Shown: in pieces, positions 11,476 to 21,918 of the stretch
Position numbering within the stretch: the first letter of the stretch is position 1
How the letters are laid out: every line of letters begins with the position of its first letter
Assembly: GCF_000211415.1 (NCBI RefSeq)
Contig: NZ_GL890775.1
Span: forward strand, 900,743 to 940,179
Source of the DNA: Enterobacter mori LMG 25706
GTDB lineage: Bacteria; Pseudomonadota; Gammaproteobacteria; Enterobacterales; Enterobacteriaceae
Length of the DNA: 39,437 bases
Direction: 5' to 3'
Position numbers and translations under genes: made by a program
The notes under the pieces: model-generated
What the model was told of the DNA's origin: nothing
Seen by the model: the letters and a program-made list of their open reading frames with translations, nothing else
Databases searched by the model: none

Positions 11476-11531
11476 CGTGATAGCCGTCAAACAAACCCAG
11501 AGGGAATTATTTTACTCTGTGTAATAAATAA
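11476..11531 (+). promoter_or_regulatory. ptsG promoter with CRP and Mlc sites
   Basis: CGTGA-N6-TCAAA (11476-11491) matches a CRP site and is centred about 41.5 bp before the start point near 11525 expected from the -10 box TACTCT (11513-11518), the class II arrangement. An A/T-rich imperfect palindrome at 11507-11531, with TTATT and AAATAA arms, overlaps the -10 and start region and matches the E. coli Mlc operator as I remember it. Glucose uptake would be activated by cAMP-CRP and repressed by Mlc when glucose is absent. Confidence 0.75.
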
Positions 11532-11594
11532 AGGGCGCTTAGATGTCCTGTCCACGGCACGGTACTCCCCCCGGGCCAATGCGTGAAAGCGTAA

Positions 11595-11621
11595 AAAAAG
11601 CACAAATACTCAGGAGCACTC
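11595..11621 (+). promoter_or_regulatory. SgrS small-RNA target at the ptsG ribosome-binding site
   Basis: AAATACTCAGGAGCACT (11604-11620) includes the ptsG Shine-Dalgarno GGAG at 11613-11616 and corresponds to the segment pairing with SgrS in E. coli, where glucose-phosphate stress blocks ptsG translation. Upstream of ATACTCAGG the bases are CACAA here against CACCC as I recall for E. coli, so SgrS must differ or pair less well at that edge. Confidence 0.7.
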
Positions 11622-11627
11622 TCAATT

Positions 11628-13061
11628 ATGTTTAAGAATGCATTTGCTAACCTGCAAAAGGTCGGTAAATCGCTGATGCTGCCAGTATCCGTACTGCCTA
11701 TCGCAGGTATCCTGCTGGGCGTCGGTTCTGCTAACTTCAGCTGGCTGCCAGCCGTAGTTTCCCACGTGATGGCCGAAGCAGGCGGTTCTGTTTTTGCTAA
11801 CATGCCGCTGATCTTCGCGATCGGTGTTGCTCTGGGCTTCACCAATAACGACGGTGTATCTGCACTGGCTGCAGTGGTTGCCTACGGCATCATGGTGAAA
11901 ACCATGGCGGTGGTTGCGCCGCTGGTTCTGCATTTACCGGCTGAAGAGATCGCCGCGAAACACCTGGCGGACACCGGTGTTCTGGGCGGTATCATCTCCG
12001 GTGCGATTGCAGCGTATATGTTTAACCGCTTCTATCGCATCAAGCTGCCTGAGTATCTCGGCTTCTTCGCGGGCAAGCGTTTCGTTCCGATCATCTCTGG
12101 TCTGGCAGCGATTTTCACTGGTGTGATCCTGTCCTTCATCTGGCCACCAATCGGTTCCGCTATTCAGACCTTCTCTCAGTGGGCTGCTTACCAGAACCCG
12201 GTTGTGGCGTTCGGTATCTACGGCTTCATCGAGCGCTGCCTGGTACCATTTGGTCTGCACCACATCTGGAACGTTCCATTCCAGATGCAGATTGGTGAAT
12301 TCACCAACGCAGCAGGTCAGGTATTCCACGGCGATATCCCACGCTACATGGCAGGCGACCCAACTGCAGGCAAACTGTCTGGTGGCTTCCTGTTCAAAAT
12401 GTACGGTCTGCCGGCTGCTGCGATTGCAATCTGGCACTCTGCTAAACCAGAGAACCGTGCAAAAGTGGGCGGTATCATGATCTCCGCAGCGCTGACCTCG
12501 TTCCTGACCGGTATCACCGAGCCGATCGAGTTCTCCTTCATGTTCGTTGCGCCGATCCTGTACATCATCCACGCTGTACTGGCTGGCCTGGCGTTCCCAA
12601 TCTGTATCCTGCTGGGTATGCGTGACGGTACGTCCTTCTCTCACGGTCTGATCGACTTCATCGTTCTGTCCGGTAACAGCAGCAAACTGTGGCTGTTCCC
12701 AATCGTGGGTGCGTGCTATGCCGTTGCTTACTACACCATCTTCCGCGTGCTGATCAAAGCACTGGACCTGAAAACTCCGGGTCGTGAAGATGCAACTGAA
12801 GACAGCAAAGCAGGCGTGACCAGCGAAATGGCTCCAGCACTGGTAGCCGCGTTCGGTGGTAAAGAGAACATCACTAACCTGGACGCGTGTATTACTCGTC
12901 TGCGTGTGAGCGTTGCCGATGTCGCAAAAGTTGACCAGCCGGGCCTGAAAAAATTGGGCGCAGCAGGTGTTGTTGTTGCAGGTTCTGGTGTTCAGGCAAT
13001 CTTCGGTACCAAATCCGATAACCTGAAAACCGAAATGGATGAGTACATCCGCAACAACTAA
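11628..13061 (+). CDS. ptsG: Glucose-specific PTS permease EIICB(Glc)
   Basis: PtsG imports glucose across the inner membrane while phosphorylating it to glucose-6-phosphate, receiving phosphate from EIIA(Glc). The 477-residue protein has an N-terminal EIIC membrane domain of several transmembrane segments (to about residue 385), including [12 protein letters not shown], a short linker, and a C-terminal EIIB domain. The phosphorylated cysteine is Cys421 in [13 protein letters not shown]. Length equals E. coli PtsG. The upstream region carries CRP, Mlc and SgrS-type control. A strong terminator follows, then a REP element, and fhuE converges from the other side. Confidence 0.98.
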   Translation: MFKNAFANLQKVGKSLMLPVSVLPIAGILLGVGSANFSWLPAVVSHVMAEAGGSVFANMPLIFAIGVALGFTNNDGVSALAAVVAYGIMVKTMAVVAPLVLHLPAEEIAAKHLADTGVLGGIISGAIAAYMFNRFYRIKLPEYLGFFAGKRFVPIISGLAAIFTGVILSFIWPPIGSAIQTFSQWAAYQNPVVAFGIYGFIERCLVPFGLHHIWNVPFQMQIGEFTNAAGQVFHGDIPRYMAGDPTAGKLSGGFLFKMYGLPAAAIAIWHSAKPENRAKVGGIMISAALTSFLTGITEPIEFSFMFVAPILYIIHAVLAGLAFPICILLGMRDGTSFSHGLIDFIVLSGNSSKLWLFPIVGACYAVAYYTIFRVLIKALDLKTPGREDATEDSKAGVTSEMAPALVAAFGGKENITNLDACITRLRVSVADVAKVDQPGLKKLGAAGVVVAGSGVQAIFGTKSDNLKTEMDEYIRNN

Positions 13062-13081
13062 GTTGTGATGTGGGGAGACTG

Positions 13082-13109
13082 AGGCAGCCGAATGGCTGCC
13101 TTTTTTATT
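13082..13109 (+). terminator. Intrinsic terminator of ptsG
   Basis: AGGCAGCC (13082-13089) pairs with GGCTGCCT (13094-13101) around a GAAT loop, followed by TTTTTATTT. Confidence 0.9.
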
Positions 13110-13124
13110 TGTGCGGCCTGTTCA

Positions 13125-13178
13125 GCCCGGTGGCGGCTACGCCTTACCGGGCCTACGTGAAACGAATCGTCATCCGGC
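13125..13178. repeat. REP element with a partial inverted second copy
   Basis: GCCCGG (13125-13130) and CCGGGC (13147-13152) bracket the GTGGCGGCTACGCCTTA core typical of enterobacterial REP sequences, with the usual CCTACG extension. CATCCGGC at 13171-13178 looks like the end of a second, inverted copy, which would make this a degraded BIME. It lies between two convergent terminators, a usual location. A second REP with the same GCCCGGTGGCG head begins at 13125's counterpart at 39413. Confidence 0.8.
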
Positions 13179-13190
13179 GAGAAGCGCGAA

Positions 13191-13216
13191 CAAAAAAGGG
13201 AGCCATTCGGCTCCCT
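13191..13216 (-). terminator. Intrinsic terminator of fhuE
   Basis: AGGGAGCC (13197-13204) pairs with GGCTCCCT (13209-13216) around an ATTC loop. Read on the reverse strand, the stem is followed by six Ts, so it terminates leftward transcription from fhuE. Confidence 0.85.
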
Positions 13217-13234
13217 ATTAATACGTCTGAGCGA

Positions 13235-15427
13235 TCAGAACTGGTAGCTTGCCGTTACGCTGACGTTTCGGGGTTCACCATAAACCAGTGAGCCCTGAAC
13301 GTTGGTATCGTAAGTCTTGTCGAACAGGTTGTTCAGATTCCCCTGCAGAGAAAAGTTCTTCGTGACCTGATAGCGGGTGAAGAGATCAACCAGCGCATAG
13401 CTGCCTTGTTCCGCGCGCCACGTGCCGTAAGGTGTGGCAACGTCGCTGTAAACGCGGTTTTGCCAGTTAACACCGCCACCCACGGTCAGCGCAGGCATCG
13501 CTGGCAGACGGTAACTGGTGAACAGTTTAACCGTCGTGCGCGGTAGGTAAGGGTTAACGTCTTTACCGTCGCTGTCTTCAGCCAGGTAGCGCGTCGCGCC
13601 AAAGGTCATTTGCCAGTTGTCCGTCAGCGCGCCGTTAATTTCAAATTCAACGCCTTTACTTACTGTGCCGTCTACGCCTTCATAAGCGGTATCGGTTGAC
13701 CCCTGAATCACGCGCCCCGTACTCTGCGCCACGTTATCCTGCTCGATGCGGAAGACAGAGAGCGTTGTGGTCAGTCGGCTGTTCATCCAGTCCGACTTCA
13801 GGCCCACTTCATAATTGTTGCCGGTGATTGGGTCGAGATACCTGCCGGTGCTGTCACGGTAGTTCTGTGGCTGGAAGATGGAGGTATAGCTGGCATAGGC
13901 AGACCAGTTATCATCAATGTCATAGACAAGACCCGCATACGGCGTGGTATGGTTTTTTTCCATACCATAAGTCATCGTGTTGACGCTCCAGTTCGTATAG
14001 CGGGCACCGAGAATCAAATGCAGAGGATCGGCCAACGAAATGCGCGTCGCGGCGTAGAGCGATTTCATATTCGTTTTGTCGTCCTGGGCCAGCGCCTGCG
14101 ATCCCCAGTTTGTTTCCGGGAAATGGCCATCATAGTCGTAGAAATTACCGAGTTCGTCCGGATATACGTTCGCCCACGCGTTGGTGTAACGGTTCGTTTG
14201 ACGACTGAAGCTGCCTCCGAACATCACGGTATGCTGGCGGCCAAACAGGTCATAGCCACCATCAGCAAACAGATCGACAGCATCGACCTTACGCTTCCCG
14301 CTGTTCCAGCCCGTCCCGCCGATATAGCCGTAGTCCGGTCCATAATTCGAATAAGGCCCAACCAGCATGCCGGTTGATTTGTCCACATAAGCGTCAAGGT
14401 ACAGGGCTTTACTGTCGAACTTGGCCTCGGTATGGGTGGCATTCAGCGTGGCCTGCCAGGTGTCGGCAAAGCGTTGCTTGAAGGTGGCGAAAACTTTGTT
14501 GAACTCTTTGTCGTTATAGGCCCAATCTGGCGCGGTGCTGTGGGCGCGATCGTAATGCCTTACGCTACCGTCCGTGTTCCAGCGCGGTAAGCCGCCCCAG
14601 GTCTGGTTGTTTACGTCAATGCGCTGATATTCGTAACCAGCCGAAAATGAGGTGGTATCGCCCAGGTCCGCATCAAGAATGCCGGAGAAGAACGTTTTCT
14701 TTTGATTGTAGTTATCGAGCCAGGAGTCATTATCCTGATAGCCAGCCACGATCCGACCGCGTACATTCCCGTCATCCGTTAACGGGCTTTGCAGATCCAT
14801 GACGTAACGCTGTTTGTTCCAGCTGCCGTATTCCGCAGACAGATTGCCTTTGAACTCGCGGCTGGTGGCATGTTTACGCACCATGCTGACCGCTGCCGAC
14901 GGGTTACCCGTGCCCGTCATCAAGCCGGTCGCCCCACGCACCACTTCCACGCGCTCAAACAGGGCGGTATCCGAGAGGGCATCCCCGAGGTTCCAGCGAG
15001 ATTCGAAATAGGTGGGGATACCATCAATCATGTAGTTGTCGATCTCGAAACCACGTGAGTAATAGCTGCTGCGATCGGAGTCTGCGGTGTTTTTGCTGAT
15101 CCCCATCGTGTTCTCCATCACATCTCCCAGCGTTTGCAGCTGCTCATCTTCCATACGTTGTTCACTGACAATGGAGACTGACTGGGGGATATCGCGCTGG
15201 ACCATCTGCATTTTGGTGCCGATGGTGGTGGTTTTGACGCTGTAGTCCTGCTCTTCGCTGGACGCGTCTGGCTGGGAAGTACCGTCAACGACGAGTGTTT
15301 CCTCGTTTGGTGCGGCGAAACTTACGGTTGGCATCAGTGCCATAGCAATGCAGGCTGCCAGCAACGAAGGCGTTGCAACAGGCTGACGTTGCCCATCCCT
15401 GGTATGATTAATGAAAGACATCATCAA
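13235..15427 (-). CDS. fhuE: TonB-dependent outer-membrane receptor FhuE
   Basis: FhuE imports the fungal hydroxamate siderophores ferric coprogen, ferrioxamine B and rhodotorulic acid across the outer membrane using TonB energy. The 730-residue precursor has a signal peptide ending near residue 38 (ALMPTVSFA), a TonB box around EETLVVDG (about 42-49), a plug domain with RDIPQSVSIVS and the VRGATGLMTGTGNPSAAVSMVRK signature, and a beta-barrel ending in the aromatic ASYQF. Length and sequence closely follow E. coli FhuE (729). It stands alone, transcribed leftward and convergent with ptsG. Iron control through Fur is expected; a candidate operator is listed separately. The downstream fhuBCD transport genes are not in this window. 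Confidence 0.96.
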   Translation of the reverse strand: MMMSFINHTRDGQRQPVATPSLLAACIAMALMPTVSFAAPNEETLVVDGTSQPDASSEEQDYSVKTTTIGTKMQMVQRDIPQSVSIVSEQRMEDEQLQTLGDVMENTMGISKNTADSDRSSYYSRGFEIDNYMIDGIPTYFESRWNLGDALSDTALFERVEVVRGATGLMTGTGNPSAAVSMVRKHATSREFKGNLSAEYGSWNKQRYVMDLQSPLTDDGNVRGRIVAGYQDNDSWLDNYNQKKTFFSGILDADLGDTTSFSAGYEYQRIDVNNQTWGGLPRWNTDGSVRHYDRAHSTAPDWAYNDKEFNKVFATFKQRFADTWQATLNATHTEAKFDSKALYLDAYVDKSTGMLVGPYSNYGPDYGYIGGTGWNSGKRKVDAVDLFADGGYDLFGRQHTVMFGGSFSRQTNRYTNAWANVYPDELGNFYDYDGHFPETNWGSQALAQDDKTNMKSLYAATRISLADPLHLILGARYTNWSVNTMTYGMEKNHTTPYAGLVYDIDDNWSAYASYTSIFQPQNYRDSTGRYLDPITGNNYEVGLKSDWMNSRLTTTLSVFRIEQDNVAQSTGRVIQGSTDTAYEGVDGTVSKGVEFEINGALTDNWQMTFGATRYLAEDSDGKDVNPYLPRTTVKLFTSYRLPAMPALTVGGGVNWQNRVYSDVATPYGTWRAEQGSYALVDLFTRYQVTKNFSLQGNLNNLFDKTYDTNVQGSLVYGEPRNVSVTASYQF

Positions 15428-15772
15428 ACCCTTAGTGAATGGTGAAGGTTGTATGCGTCAGTCCCTTAACCGGGCTGGCGTCGTATTCTTTGTTAAAAAC
15501 GCGCATGAAAATGCAAATGCGAAATATACGCATTGTTATTAGCACTGTAAACAGATGTTTCGGACGAAACTGAAATAATGTTTCAGAGGAAAAATGTCGT
15601 CTGGCGGTCACTCTCCCGCCAGCTGGTGAGGGATCGGGAAAGAAATCGAGGGAGAAGGTTGAAAGGACAGGAGAAACTCGCTCATACTCTTGCGTTGTAT
15701 CACACTGTCGTAAAGACTGTATGTGTGAATAGCGGACGCATCACGCCAGATTAATCAAAAAAGGAAAAGGTC
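15428..15772. other. Divergent fhuE-hinT intergenic region
   Basis: This 345-bp gap holds the control regions of both neighbours. No open reading frame with a credible start was seen. On the fhuE side is an A/T-rich inverted repeat (see the candidate Fur site). In the middle, CTGGCGG (15601-15607) pairs with CCGCCAG (15616-15622), a 7-bp hairpin without a T-run. Purine-rich sequence follows to about 15670. AAGGAAAAGG (15761-15770) is the hinT ribosome-binding site. I could not assign a convincing hinT promoter. Confidence 0.6.
15513..15540 (-). promoter_or_regulatory. Candidate Fur operator of fhuE
   Basis: AATGCG (15516-15521) and CGCATT (15529-15534) form an inverted repeat with an AT-only centre, flanked by A/T-rich hexamers, about 90 bp upstream of the fhuE start. 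The fit to the classical Fur consensus is only partial, so the assignment leans on the known iron regulation of fhuE. Confidence 0.4.
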
Positions 15773-16132
15773 ATGGCCGAAGAAACGATTTTCAGTAAAA
15801 TTATCCGCCGCGAAATCCCGTCGGATATCGTCTTTCAGGATGAGCTGGTGACGGCTTTTCGGGACATTTCACCTCAGGCGCCGACGCATATCCTTATCAT
15901 TCCAAATATTCTGATTCCTACCGTCAATGATGTGAAAACCGAGCATGAAGTGGCGTTAGGCCGTATGCTAACGGTAGCCGCGAAAATTGCTGAGCAGGAA
16001 GGCATCGCTGAAGACGGCTATCGTTTGATCATGAACTGCAATCGCCACGGCGGTCAGGAAGTTTATCATATCCATATGCATCTTCTGGGTGGGCGACCAC
16101 TGGGACCGATGCTGGCACATAAAGGTCTTTGA
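15773..16132 (+). CDS. hinT: HIT-family purine nucleoside phosphoramidase HinT
   Basis: HinT hydrolyses adenosine 5'-phosphoramidates and lysyl-adenylate as a small cytosolic homodimer. The 119-residue protein has the histidine triad H99-I-H101-M-H103 ([10 protein letters not shown]) and the C-terminal [12 protein letters not shown] of the E. coli enzyme. AAGGAAAAGG precedes the ATG. ycfL starts 1 bp after its stop, and it probably heads the hinT-ycfL-lpoB-thiK-nagZ-ycfP unit. Confidence 0.97.
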   Translation: MAEETIFSKIIRREIPSDIVFQDELVTAFRDISPQAPTHILIIPNILIPTVNDVKTEHEVALGRMLTVAAKIAEQEGIAEDGYRLIMNCNRHGGQEVYHIHMHLLGGRPLGPMLAHKGL

Positions 16133-16133
16133 C

Positions 16134-16508
16134 ATGTTAAGAGGGCGTATTGCAGCGCTGATGATAACGCTGGTGATAGCAGGGTGCAGTGCGCGTCCTG
16201 CGATCCCCGTCAGCGACGAACAGACGCTGGTGATGGAGTCCTCAGTCCTTGCTGCAGGCATTACGGCAGAGCAGCCTTCGCTGACCATTAGCGAAATCCA
16301 ACCTTCTGCCTCCTCTACGCTCTATAACGAAAGACATGAGCCAGTGACGGTACATTACCGCTTCTACTGGTATGACGTAAGAGGTCTTGAAATGCATCCG
16401 CTTGAGGCGCCGCGTAGCGTGACTATTCCGGCAAGATCGTCGGTGACGCTCTATGGCAGCGCTAACTATTTGGGTGCACATAAGGTGAGACTTTATCTTT
16501 ATCTGTAA
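16134..16508 (+). CDS. ycfL: Putative lipoprotein YcfL (DUF1425)
   Basis: A 124-residue predicted lipoprotein, about the length of E. coli YcfL (125). I chose the ATG at 16134, which gives a short signal peptide MLRGRIAALMITLVIAGC with lipobox VIAGC and lipidation at Cys18; an upstream in-frame extension overlaps hinT and would bury the signal. The mature part contains LYNERHEPVTVHYRFYWYD and ends LGAHKVRLYLYL, a DUF1425-type beta fold. Its function is unknown. It lies next to lpoB, whose lipoprotein activates PBP1B; a link is only suggested by position. Confidence 0.92.
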   Translation: MLRGRIAALMITLVIAGCSARPAIPVSDEQTLVMESSVLAAGITAEQPSLTISEIQPSASSTLYNERHEPVTVHYRFYWYDVRGLEMHPLEAPRSVTIPARSSVTLYGSANYLGAHKVRLYLYL

Positions 16509-16518
16509 GGGGTGATCC

Positions 16519-17146
16519 TTGATTAAAAATATGAGCCGTTATGTGCTCTTAAGTGCGTTTGCACTTTTCCTCGCAGGGTGTGTGACGCGTACAGAACAGC
16601 CTGCGCCAGTGGATGAGGCGAAACCGGGTACGGAACAGCCGACACAGCCAACGCAGCCGGTGCCAACGGCGCCTTCTGTCCCGACCATTCCGGCGCAGCC
16701 TGGCCCAATTGAGCACCCGGACCAAACTTCACAGCCTGCGCCGCGCGTGCGTCACTATGACTGGAATGGCGCAATGCAGCCTATGGTGGGCAAAATGTTG
16801 CAGGCTCAGGGCGTGACGCCGGGAAGCGTACTGTTGGTGGATAGCGTAAATAACCGCACCAATGGTTCACTCAACGCGGGCGAAGCGACGGAAACGCTGC
16901 GTAATGCGTTAGCAAACAACGGCAAATTTACCCTGGTCTCGACACAGCAGCTGGCAGTAGCCAAACAGCAGTTGGGCTTGTCGCCGCAGGATAGCCTGGG
17001 CTCGCGCAGCAAAGCGATAGGCATTGCGCGCAACGTTGGCGCTCAGTATGTCCTCTATTCTAACGCCACCGGTAATGTGAACACGCCTTCGCTGCAGATG
17101 CAGCTGATGCTGGTTCAGACGGGTGAAATAATCTGGTCAGGTAAAG

Positions 17147-17166
<20 letters not shown>
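16519..17166 (+). CDS. lpoB: Outer-membrane lipoprotein activator of PBP1B (LpoB)
   Basis: LpoB is anchored in the outer membrane and reaches through the periplasm to stimulate the transglycosylase and transpeptidase of PBP1B (MrcB). I favour the TTG at 16519, 6 bp after AAGGGG; it gives [21 protein letters not shown] with lipidation at Cys21 in LAGC. The ATG at 16531 is possible but is about 18 bp from the Shine-Dalgarno. Residues 25-75 form a disordered linker rich in Pro, Gln and Thr ([18 protein letters not shown]). The globular domain starts near [10 protein letters not shown], with [19 protein letters not shown] and [14 protein letters not shown]. It overlaps thiK by 20 bp. Confidence 0.95.
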
Positions 17167-19008
<1,842 letters not shown>

Positions 19009-19042
19009 ACCCTCCCGGAAGGCGTAGCGTGGTGAGAAGACA

Positions 19043-19585
19043 ATGATCATCTATTTACACGGTTTTGACTCAAACAGTCCTGGTAATCATGAGAAGGTGC
19101 TGCAGCTGCAGTTTATCGACCCGGATGTACGGCTGATCAGTTACAGCACGCGTCATCCGAAGCATGATATGCAGCATCTGCTCAAGGAAGTGGACAAGAT
19201 GTTACAGCTCAATGTCGATGAACGTCCACTGATCTGCGGCGTGGGGCTGGGGGGCTACTGGGCCGAACGCATTGGCTTCCTGTGCGACATCCGTCAGGTC
19301 GTGTTCAATCCCAACCTGTTCCCGAACGAGAACATGGAAGGCAAAATTGACCGCCCGGAAGAGTATGTCGATATTGCCACCAAGTGCCCGAGTAACTTCC
19401 GTGAGAAAAACCGCGATCGCTGTTTAGTGATCCTCTCGCGCCAGGATGAGGCACTGAACAGCAGCCGGGCGGCAGAACTGCTGCATCATTACTATGAAAT
19501 TGTCTGGGACGAGGAACAGACCCACAAGTTCAAGAATATCTCCCCACATCTGCAGCGTATCAAAGCCTTCAAAACGCTGGGCTAA
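19043..19585 (+). CDS. ycfP: YcfP, UPF0227 alpha/beta-hydrolase-like protein
   Basis: A 180-residue UPF0227 protein, same length as E. coli YcfP. It has an alpha/beta-hydrolase appearance: [16 protein letters not shown] at the N-terminus resembles an oxyanion segment, and [15 protein letters not shown] takes the place of the nucleophile elbow, with Gly-Leu-Gly rather than the usual Gly-x-Ser-x-Gly. A weak or absent esterase activity is therefore possible. The C-terminal [21 protein letters not shown] contains a conserved His. Function is not established. It ends the hinT-ycfP run and is followed by a clear terminator. Confidence 0.92.
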   Translation: MIIYLHGFDSNSPGNHEKVLQLQFIDPDVRLISYSTRHPKHDMQHLLKEVDKMLQLNVDERPLICGVGLGGYWAERIGFLCDIRQVVFNPNLFPNENMEGKIDRPEEYVDIATKCPSNFREKNRDRCLVILSRQDEALNSSRAAELLHHYYEIVWDEEQTHKFKNISPHLQRIKAFKTLG

Positions 19586-19603
19586 GCCACAGCCTGCCAC
19601 CCG

Positions 19604-19638
19604 AAACCCGGTACGCCTTTGCGACCGGGTTTCTTTTT
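19604..19638 (+). terminator. Intrinsic terminator after ycfP
   Basis: AAACCCGGT (19604-19612) pairs perfectly with ACCGGGTTT (19624-19632) around an 11-nt loop, followed by CTTTTTG. Confidence 0.88.
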
Positions 19639-19671
19639 GTCCAGAATTGTCTACTTTTAAGCCATCAAAAC

Positions 19672-19685
19672 TTGATGCATATCAA
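19672..19685 (+). promoter_or_regulatory. FNR box upstream of ndh
   Basis: TTGATGCATATCAA is a perfect match to TTGAT-N4-ATCAA. With a -10 box TATTCT at 19715-19720 and a start near 19727-19729, it is centred about 50 bp upstream, the repressing position known for FNR at E. coli ndh. Anaerobic repression of the non-proton-pumping NADH dehydrogenase is expected. A second box was not clear. Confidence 0.82.
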
Positions 19686-19820
19686 TTTTCGTATGACCAA
19701 TGCGCCTGACGTGTTATTCTCAATTCACCTGAATGGTTTCAGTGCTGTAACCTATTGTTAATTAAGGGTTATTTTTATAACTTTTACTTAACAATTGGTT
19801 AATAATTTGAGGGGGTCACG

Positions 19821-21125
19821 TTGACTACGCCATTGAAAAAGATAGTGATTGTAGGCGGTGGTGCTGGCGGGCTGGAGCTGGCCACACAGCTGGGAAAAAA
19901 GCTGGGTCGCGGCAAAAAAGCCAAAATTACGCTGGTGGATCGCAACCATAGCCACCTGTGGAAACCGCTGCTGCACGAAGTGGCGACCGGTTCGCTGGAT
20001 GAGGGCGTCGATGCGCTGAGCTATCTGGCGCATGCGCGCAATCACCATTTCCAGTTCCAGCTGGGATCCGTGGTGGATATCAACCGTGAAAGCAAAACCA
20101 TTACACTGGCCGAACTGCGTGATGAAAAAGGCGAACTGCTGGTTCCTGAACGCAAGCTGGCGTATGACACGCTGGTCATGGCGCCGGGCAGTACCTCTAA
20201 CGACTTCAACACGCCGGGCGTGAAAGAGCACTGTATCTTCCTCGATAACCCGCACCAGGCGCGTCGTTTCCATCAGGAAATGCTAAACCTGTTCCTGAAG
20301 TACACCAGCAATATGGGTGCCAATGGCAAGGTGAACATTGCTATTGTCGGCGGCGGCGCGACGGGCGTTGAGCTGTCTGCAGAGCTGCACAACGCGGTGA
20401 AACAGCTGCACAGCTACGGTTATAAAGGGCTGACTAACGAAGCGCTGAACGTGACGCTGGTTGAAGCCGGTGAACGCATTCTGCCTGCGCTGCCGCCACG
20501 TATTTCCGGTGCGGCGCACAATGAACTCACCAAACTGGGCGTGCGGGTGCTGACGCAGACCATGGTGACCAGCGCTGCCGAAGGCGGCCTGCATACTAAG
20601 GACGGCGAGTATATCAAAGCGGATCTGATGGTCTGGGCGGCGGGTATCAAAGCGCCTGATTTCATGAAAGAGATCGGCGGGCTGGAAACCAACCGCATTA
20701 ACCAGCTGGTGACAGAGCCGACGCTGCAAACCACGCGCGACCCGGAAATCTTCGCTATTGGAGACTGTGCATCCTGTGCGCGCCCTGAAGGTGGGTTCGT
20801 GCCGCCGCGCGCTCAGGCCGCTCACCAGATGGCGAGTCTGGTGCTGCACAACATCCTGGCGCAGTACAAAGGAAAACCGATGAAGGCGTATGTCTATAAA
20901 GACCACGGTTCGCTGGTGTCACTGTCTAACTTCTCTACCGTGGGTAGCCTGATGGGTAACCTGATGCGCGGCTCGATGATGGTAGAAGGGCGCATTGCAC
21001 GCTTCGTGTATATCTCCCTTTACCGTATGCATCAGATTGCACTGCACGGCTACTTCAAAACCGGTCTGATGATGCTGGTCGGCAGAATCAACCGCGTGAT
21101 CCGCCCTCGACTGAAGCTGCACTGA
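19821..21125 (+). CDS. ndh: Type II NADH dehydrogenase
   Basis: Ndh oxidises NADH and reduces ubiquinone at the inner membrane without pumping protons. The start is TTG (19821), as in E. coli, behind GAGGGGG; the protein is 434 residues. The N-terminal FAD-binding motif is [13 protein letters not shown] (about 9-21), the NADH-binding Rossmann motif [17 protein letters not shown] (about 173-189), and IFAIGDCA is the second FAD motif. The basic, amphipathic C-terminus [12 protein letters not shown] likely attaches it to the membrane. Upstream lies a perfect FNR box. A terminator follows. Confidence 0.97.
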   Translation: MTTPLKKIVIVGGGAGGLELATQLGKKLGRGKKAKITLVDRNHSHLWKPLLHEVATGSLDEGVDALSYLAHARNHHFQFQLGSVVDINRESKTITLAELRDEKGELLVPERKLAYDTLVMAPGSTSNDFNTPGVKEHCIFLDNPHQARRFHQEMLNLFLKYTSNMGANGKVNIAIVGGGATGVELSAELHNAVKQLHSYGYKGLTNEALNVTLVEAGERILPALPPRISGAAHNELTKLGVRVLTQTMVTSAAEGGLHTKDGEYIKADLMVWAAGIKAPDFMKEIGGLETNRINQLVTEPTLQTTRDPEIFAIGDCASCARPEGGFVPPRAQAAHQMASLVLHNILAQYKGKPMKAYVYKDHGSLVSLSNFSTVGSLMGNLMRGSMMVEGRIARFVYISLYRMHQIALHGYFKTGLMMLVGRINRVIRPRLKLH

Positions 21126-21134
21126 TATTTCTCT

Positions 21135-21163
21135 CCCTCCGGGCCATCCGGAGGGGGTTTTTA
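21135..21163 (+). terminator. Intrinsic terminator of ndh
   Basis: CCCTCCGG pairs with CCGGAGGG around GCCAT, followed by GGTTTTTAG. Confidence 0.85.
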
Positions 21164-21318
21164 GCATTTCATGCTGTACATCACACTTTGCGTGCTTAAG
21201 AGTTCTCTCAAACACGATATCTCTCCCCCAGACGGCCATTTTTTAATCCTTTGTCTTATTGGCGAGGACTGACCCCTGTTGCAAAATAGTTTCCAATAGC
21301 AACAAAGGAGGAAGTCCC

Positions 21319-21858
21319 GTGAATAAATCAATGTTGGCGGGTATAGGGATTGGCGTCGCTGCTGCGCTAGGTGTGGCTGCCGTAGCCGGTCTCAACGTAC
21401 TTGATCGTGGCCCGCAGTATGCGCAGGTCGTTTCCGCTACCCCGATTAAAGAAACCGTGAAAACCCCTCGTCAGGAGTGCCGTAACGTCTCTGTGACTCA
21501 CCGTCGTCCGGTGCAGGATGAAAACCGCATTGCCGGTTCAGTTCTCGGTGCCGTAGCCGGCGGCGTGATTGGTCATCAGTTTGGTGGCGGACGAGGCAAA
21601 GATGTGGCGACGGTCGTGGGTGCGCTGGGTGGCGGCTATGCCGGTAATCAGGTGCAGGGCGCAATGCAGGACAACGATACGTACACCACCACACAGCAGC
21701 GCTGCAAAACCGTTTATGACAAGTCCGAAAAAATGCTGGGCTATGACGTAACCTACAAAATTGGCGACCAGCAGGGCAAAATCCGCATGGATAAAGACCC
21801 TGGCACCCAGATCCCTCTGGACAACAATGGTCAGCTGGTACTGAACAACAAAGTGTAA
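21319..21858 (+). CDS. ycfJ: YcfJ, glycine-zipper membrane protein
   Basis: A 179-residue protein equal in length to E. coli YcfJ. I chose the GTG at 21319 because AAGGAGG (21305-21311) sits 7 bp before it and the product begins MNKSMLAGIGIGVAAALG; a longer upstream extension has no such site. An N-terminal hydrophobic segment (about 5-25) is followed by a glycine-zipper 2TM domain (VLGAVAGGVIGHQFGGGRGK and the following GALGGGYAGNQVQG, about residues 75-114). Two cysteines (Cys54 and one in QQRCKTVY) could form a disulfide if periplasmic. Function is unknown. It stands alone behind its own terminator. Confidence 0.92.
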   Translation: MNKSMLAGIGIGVAAALGVAAVAGLNVLDRGPQYAQVVSATPIKETVKTPRQECRNVSVTHRRPVQDENRIAGSVLGAVAGGVIGHQFGGGRGKDVATVVGALGGGYAGNQVQGAMQDNDTYTTTQQRCKTVYDKSEKMLGYDVTYKIGDQQGKIRMDKDPGTQIPLDNNGQLVLNNKV

Positions 21859-21878
21859 AAAAGATGTTCTCTGAACTT

Positions 21879-21916
21879 AGCTCCTCATGCGCTCAGGCTG
21901 AGGAGCTTTTTTTTTG
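21879..21916. terminator. Terminator between convergent ycfJ and comR
   Basis: AGCTCCTCA (21879-21887) pairs with TGAGGAGCT (21899-21907), followed by nine Ts. It is clear for ycfJ; the A-side is too weak to be sure it also stops comR transcription. Confidence 0.85.
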
Positions 21917-21918
21917 CC

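Noticed and set aside
11934..12644. A 236-codon reverse-strand frame opposite ptsG
   Set aside because: Antisense to a membrane domain, with no ribosome-binding site or family signature.
19010..19035. CCTCCCGGAAGGCGTAGCG between nagZ and ycfP as a REP element
   Set aside because: Some REP-like words are present, but the palindromic arms do not pair properly.
20283..20906. A 207-codon reverse-strand frame opposite ndh
   Set aside because: Arg/His/Gln-rich shadow of a conserved gene.
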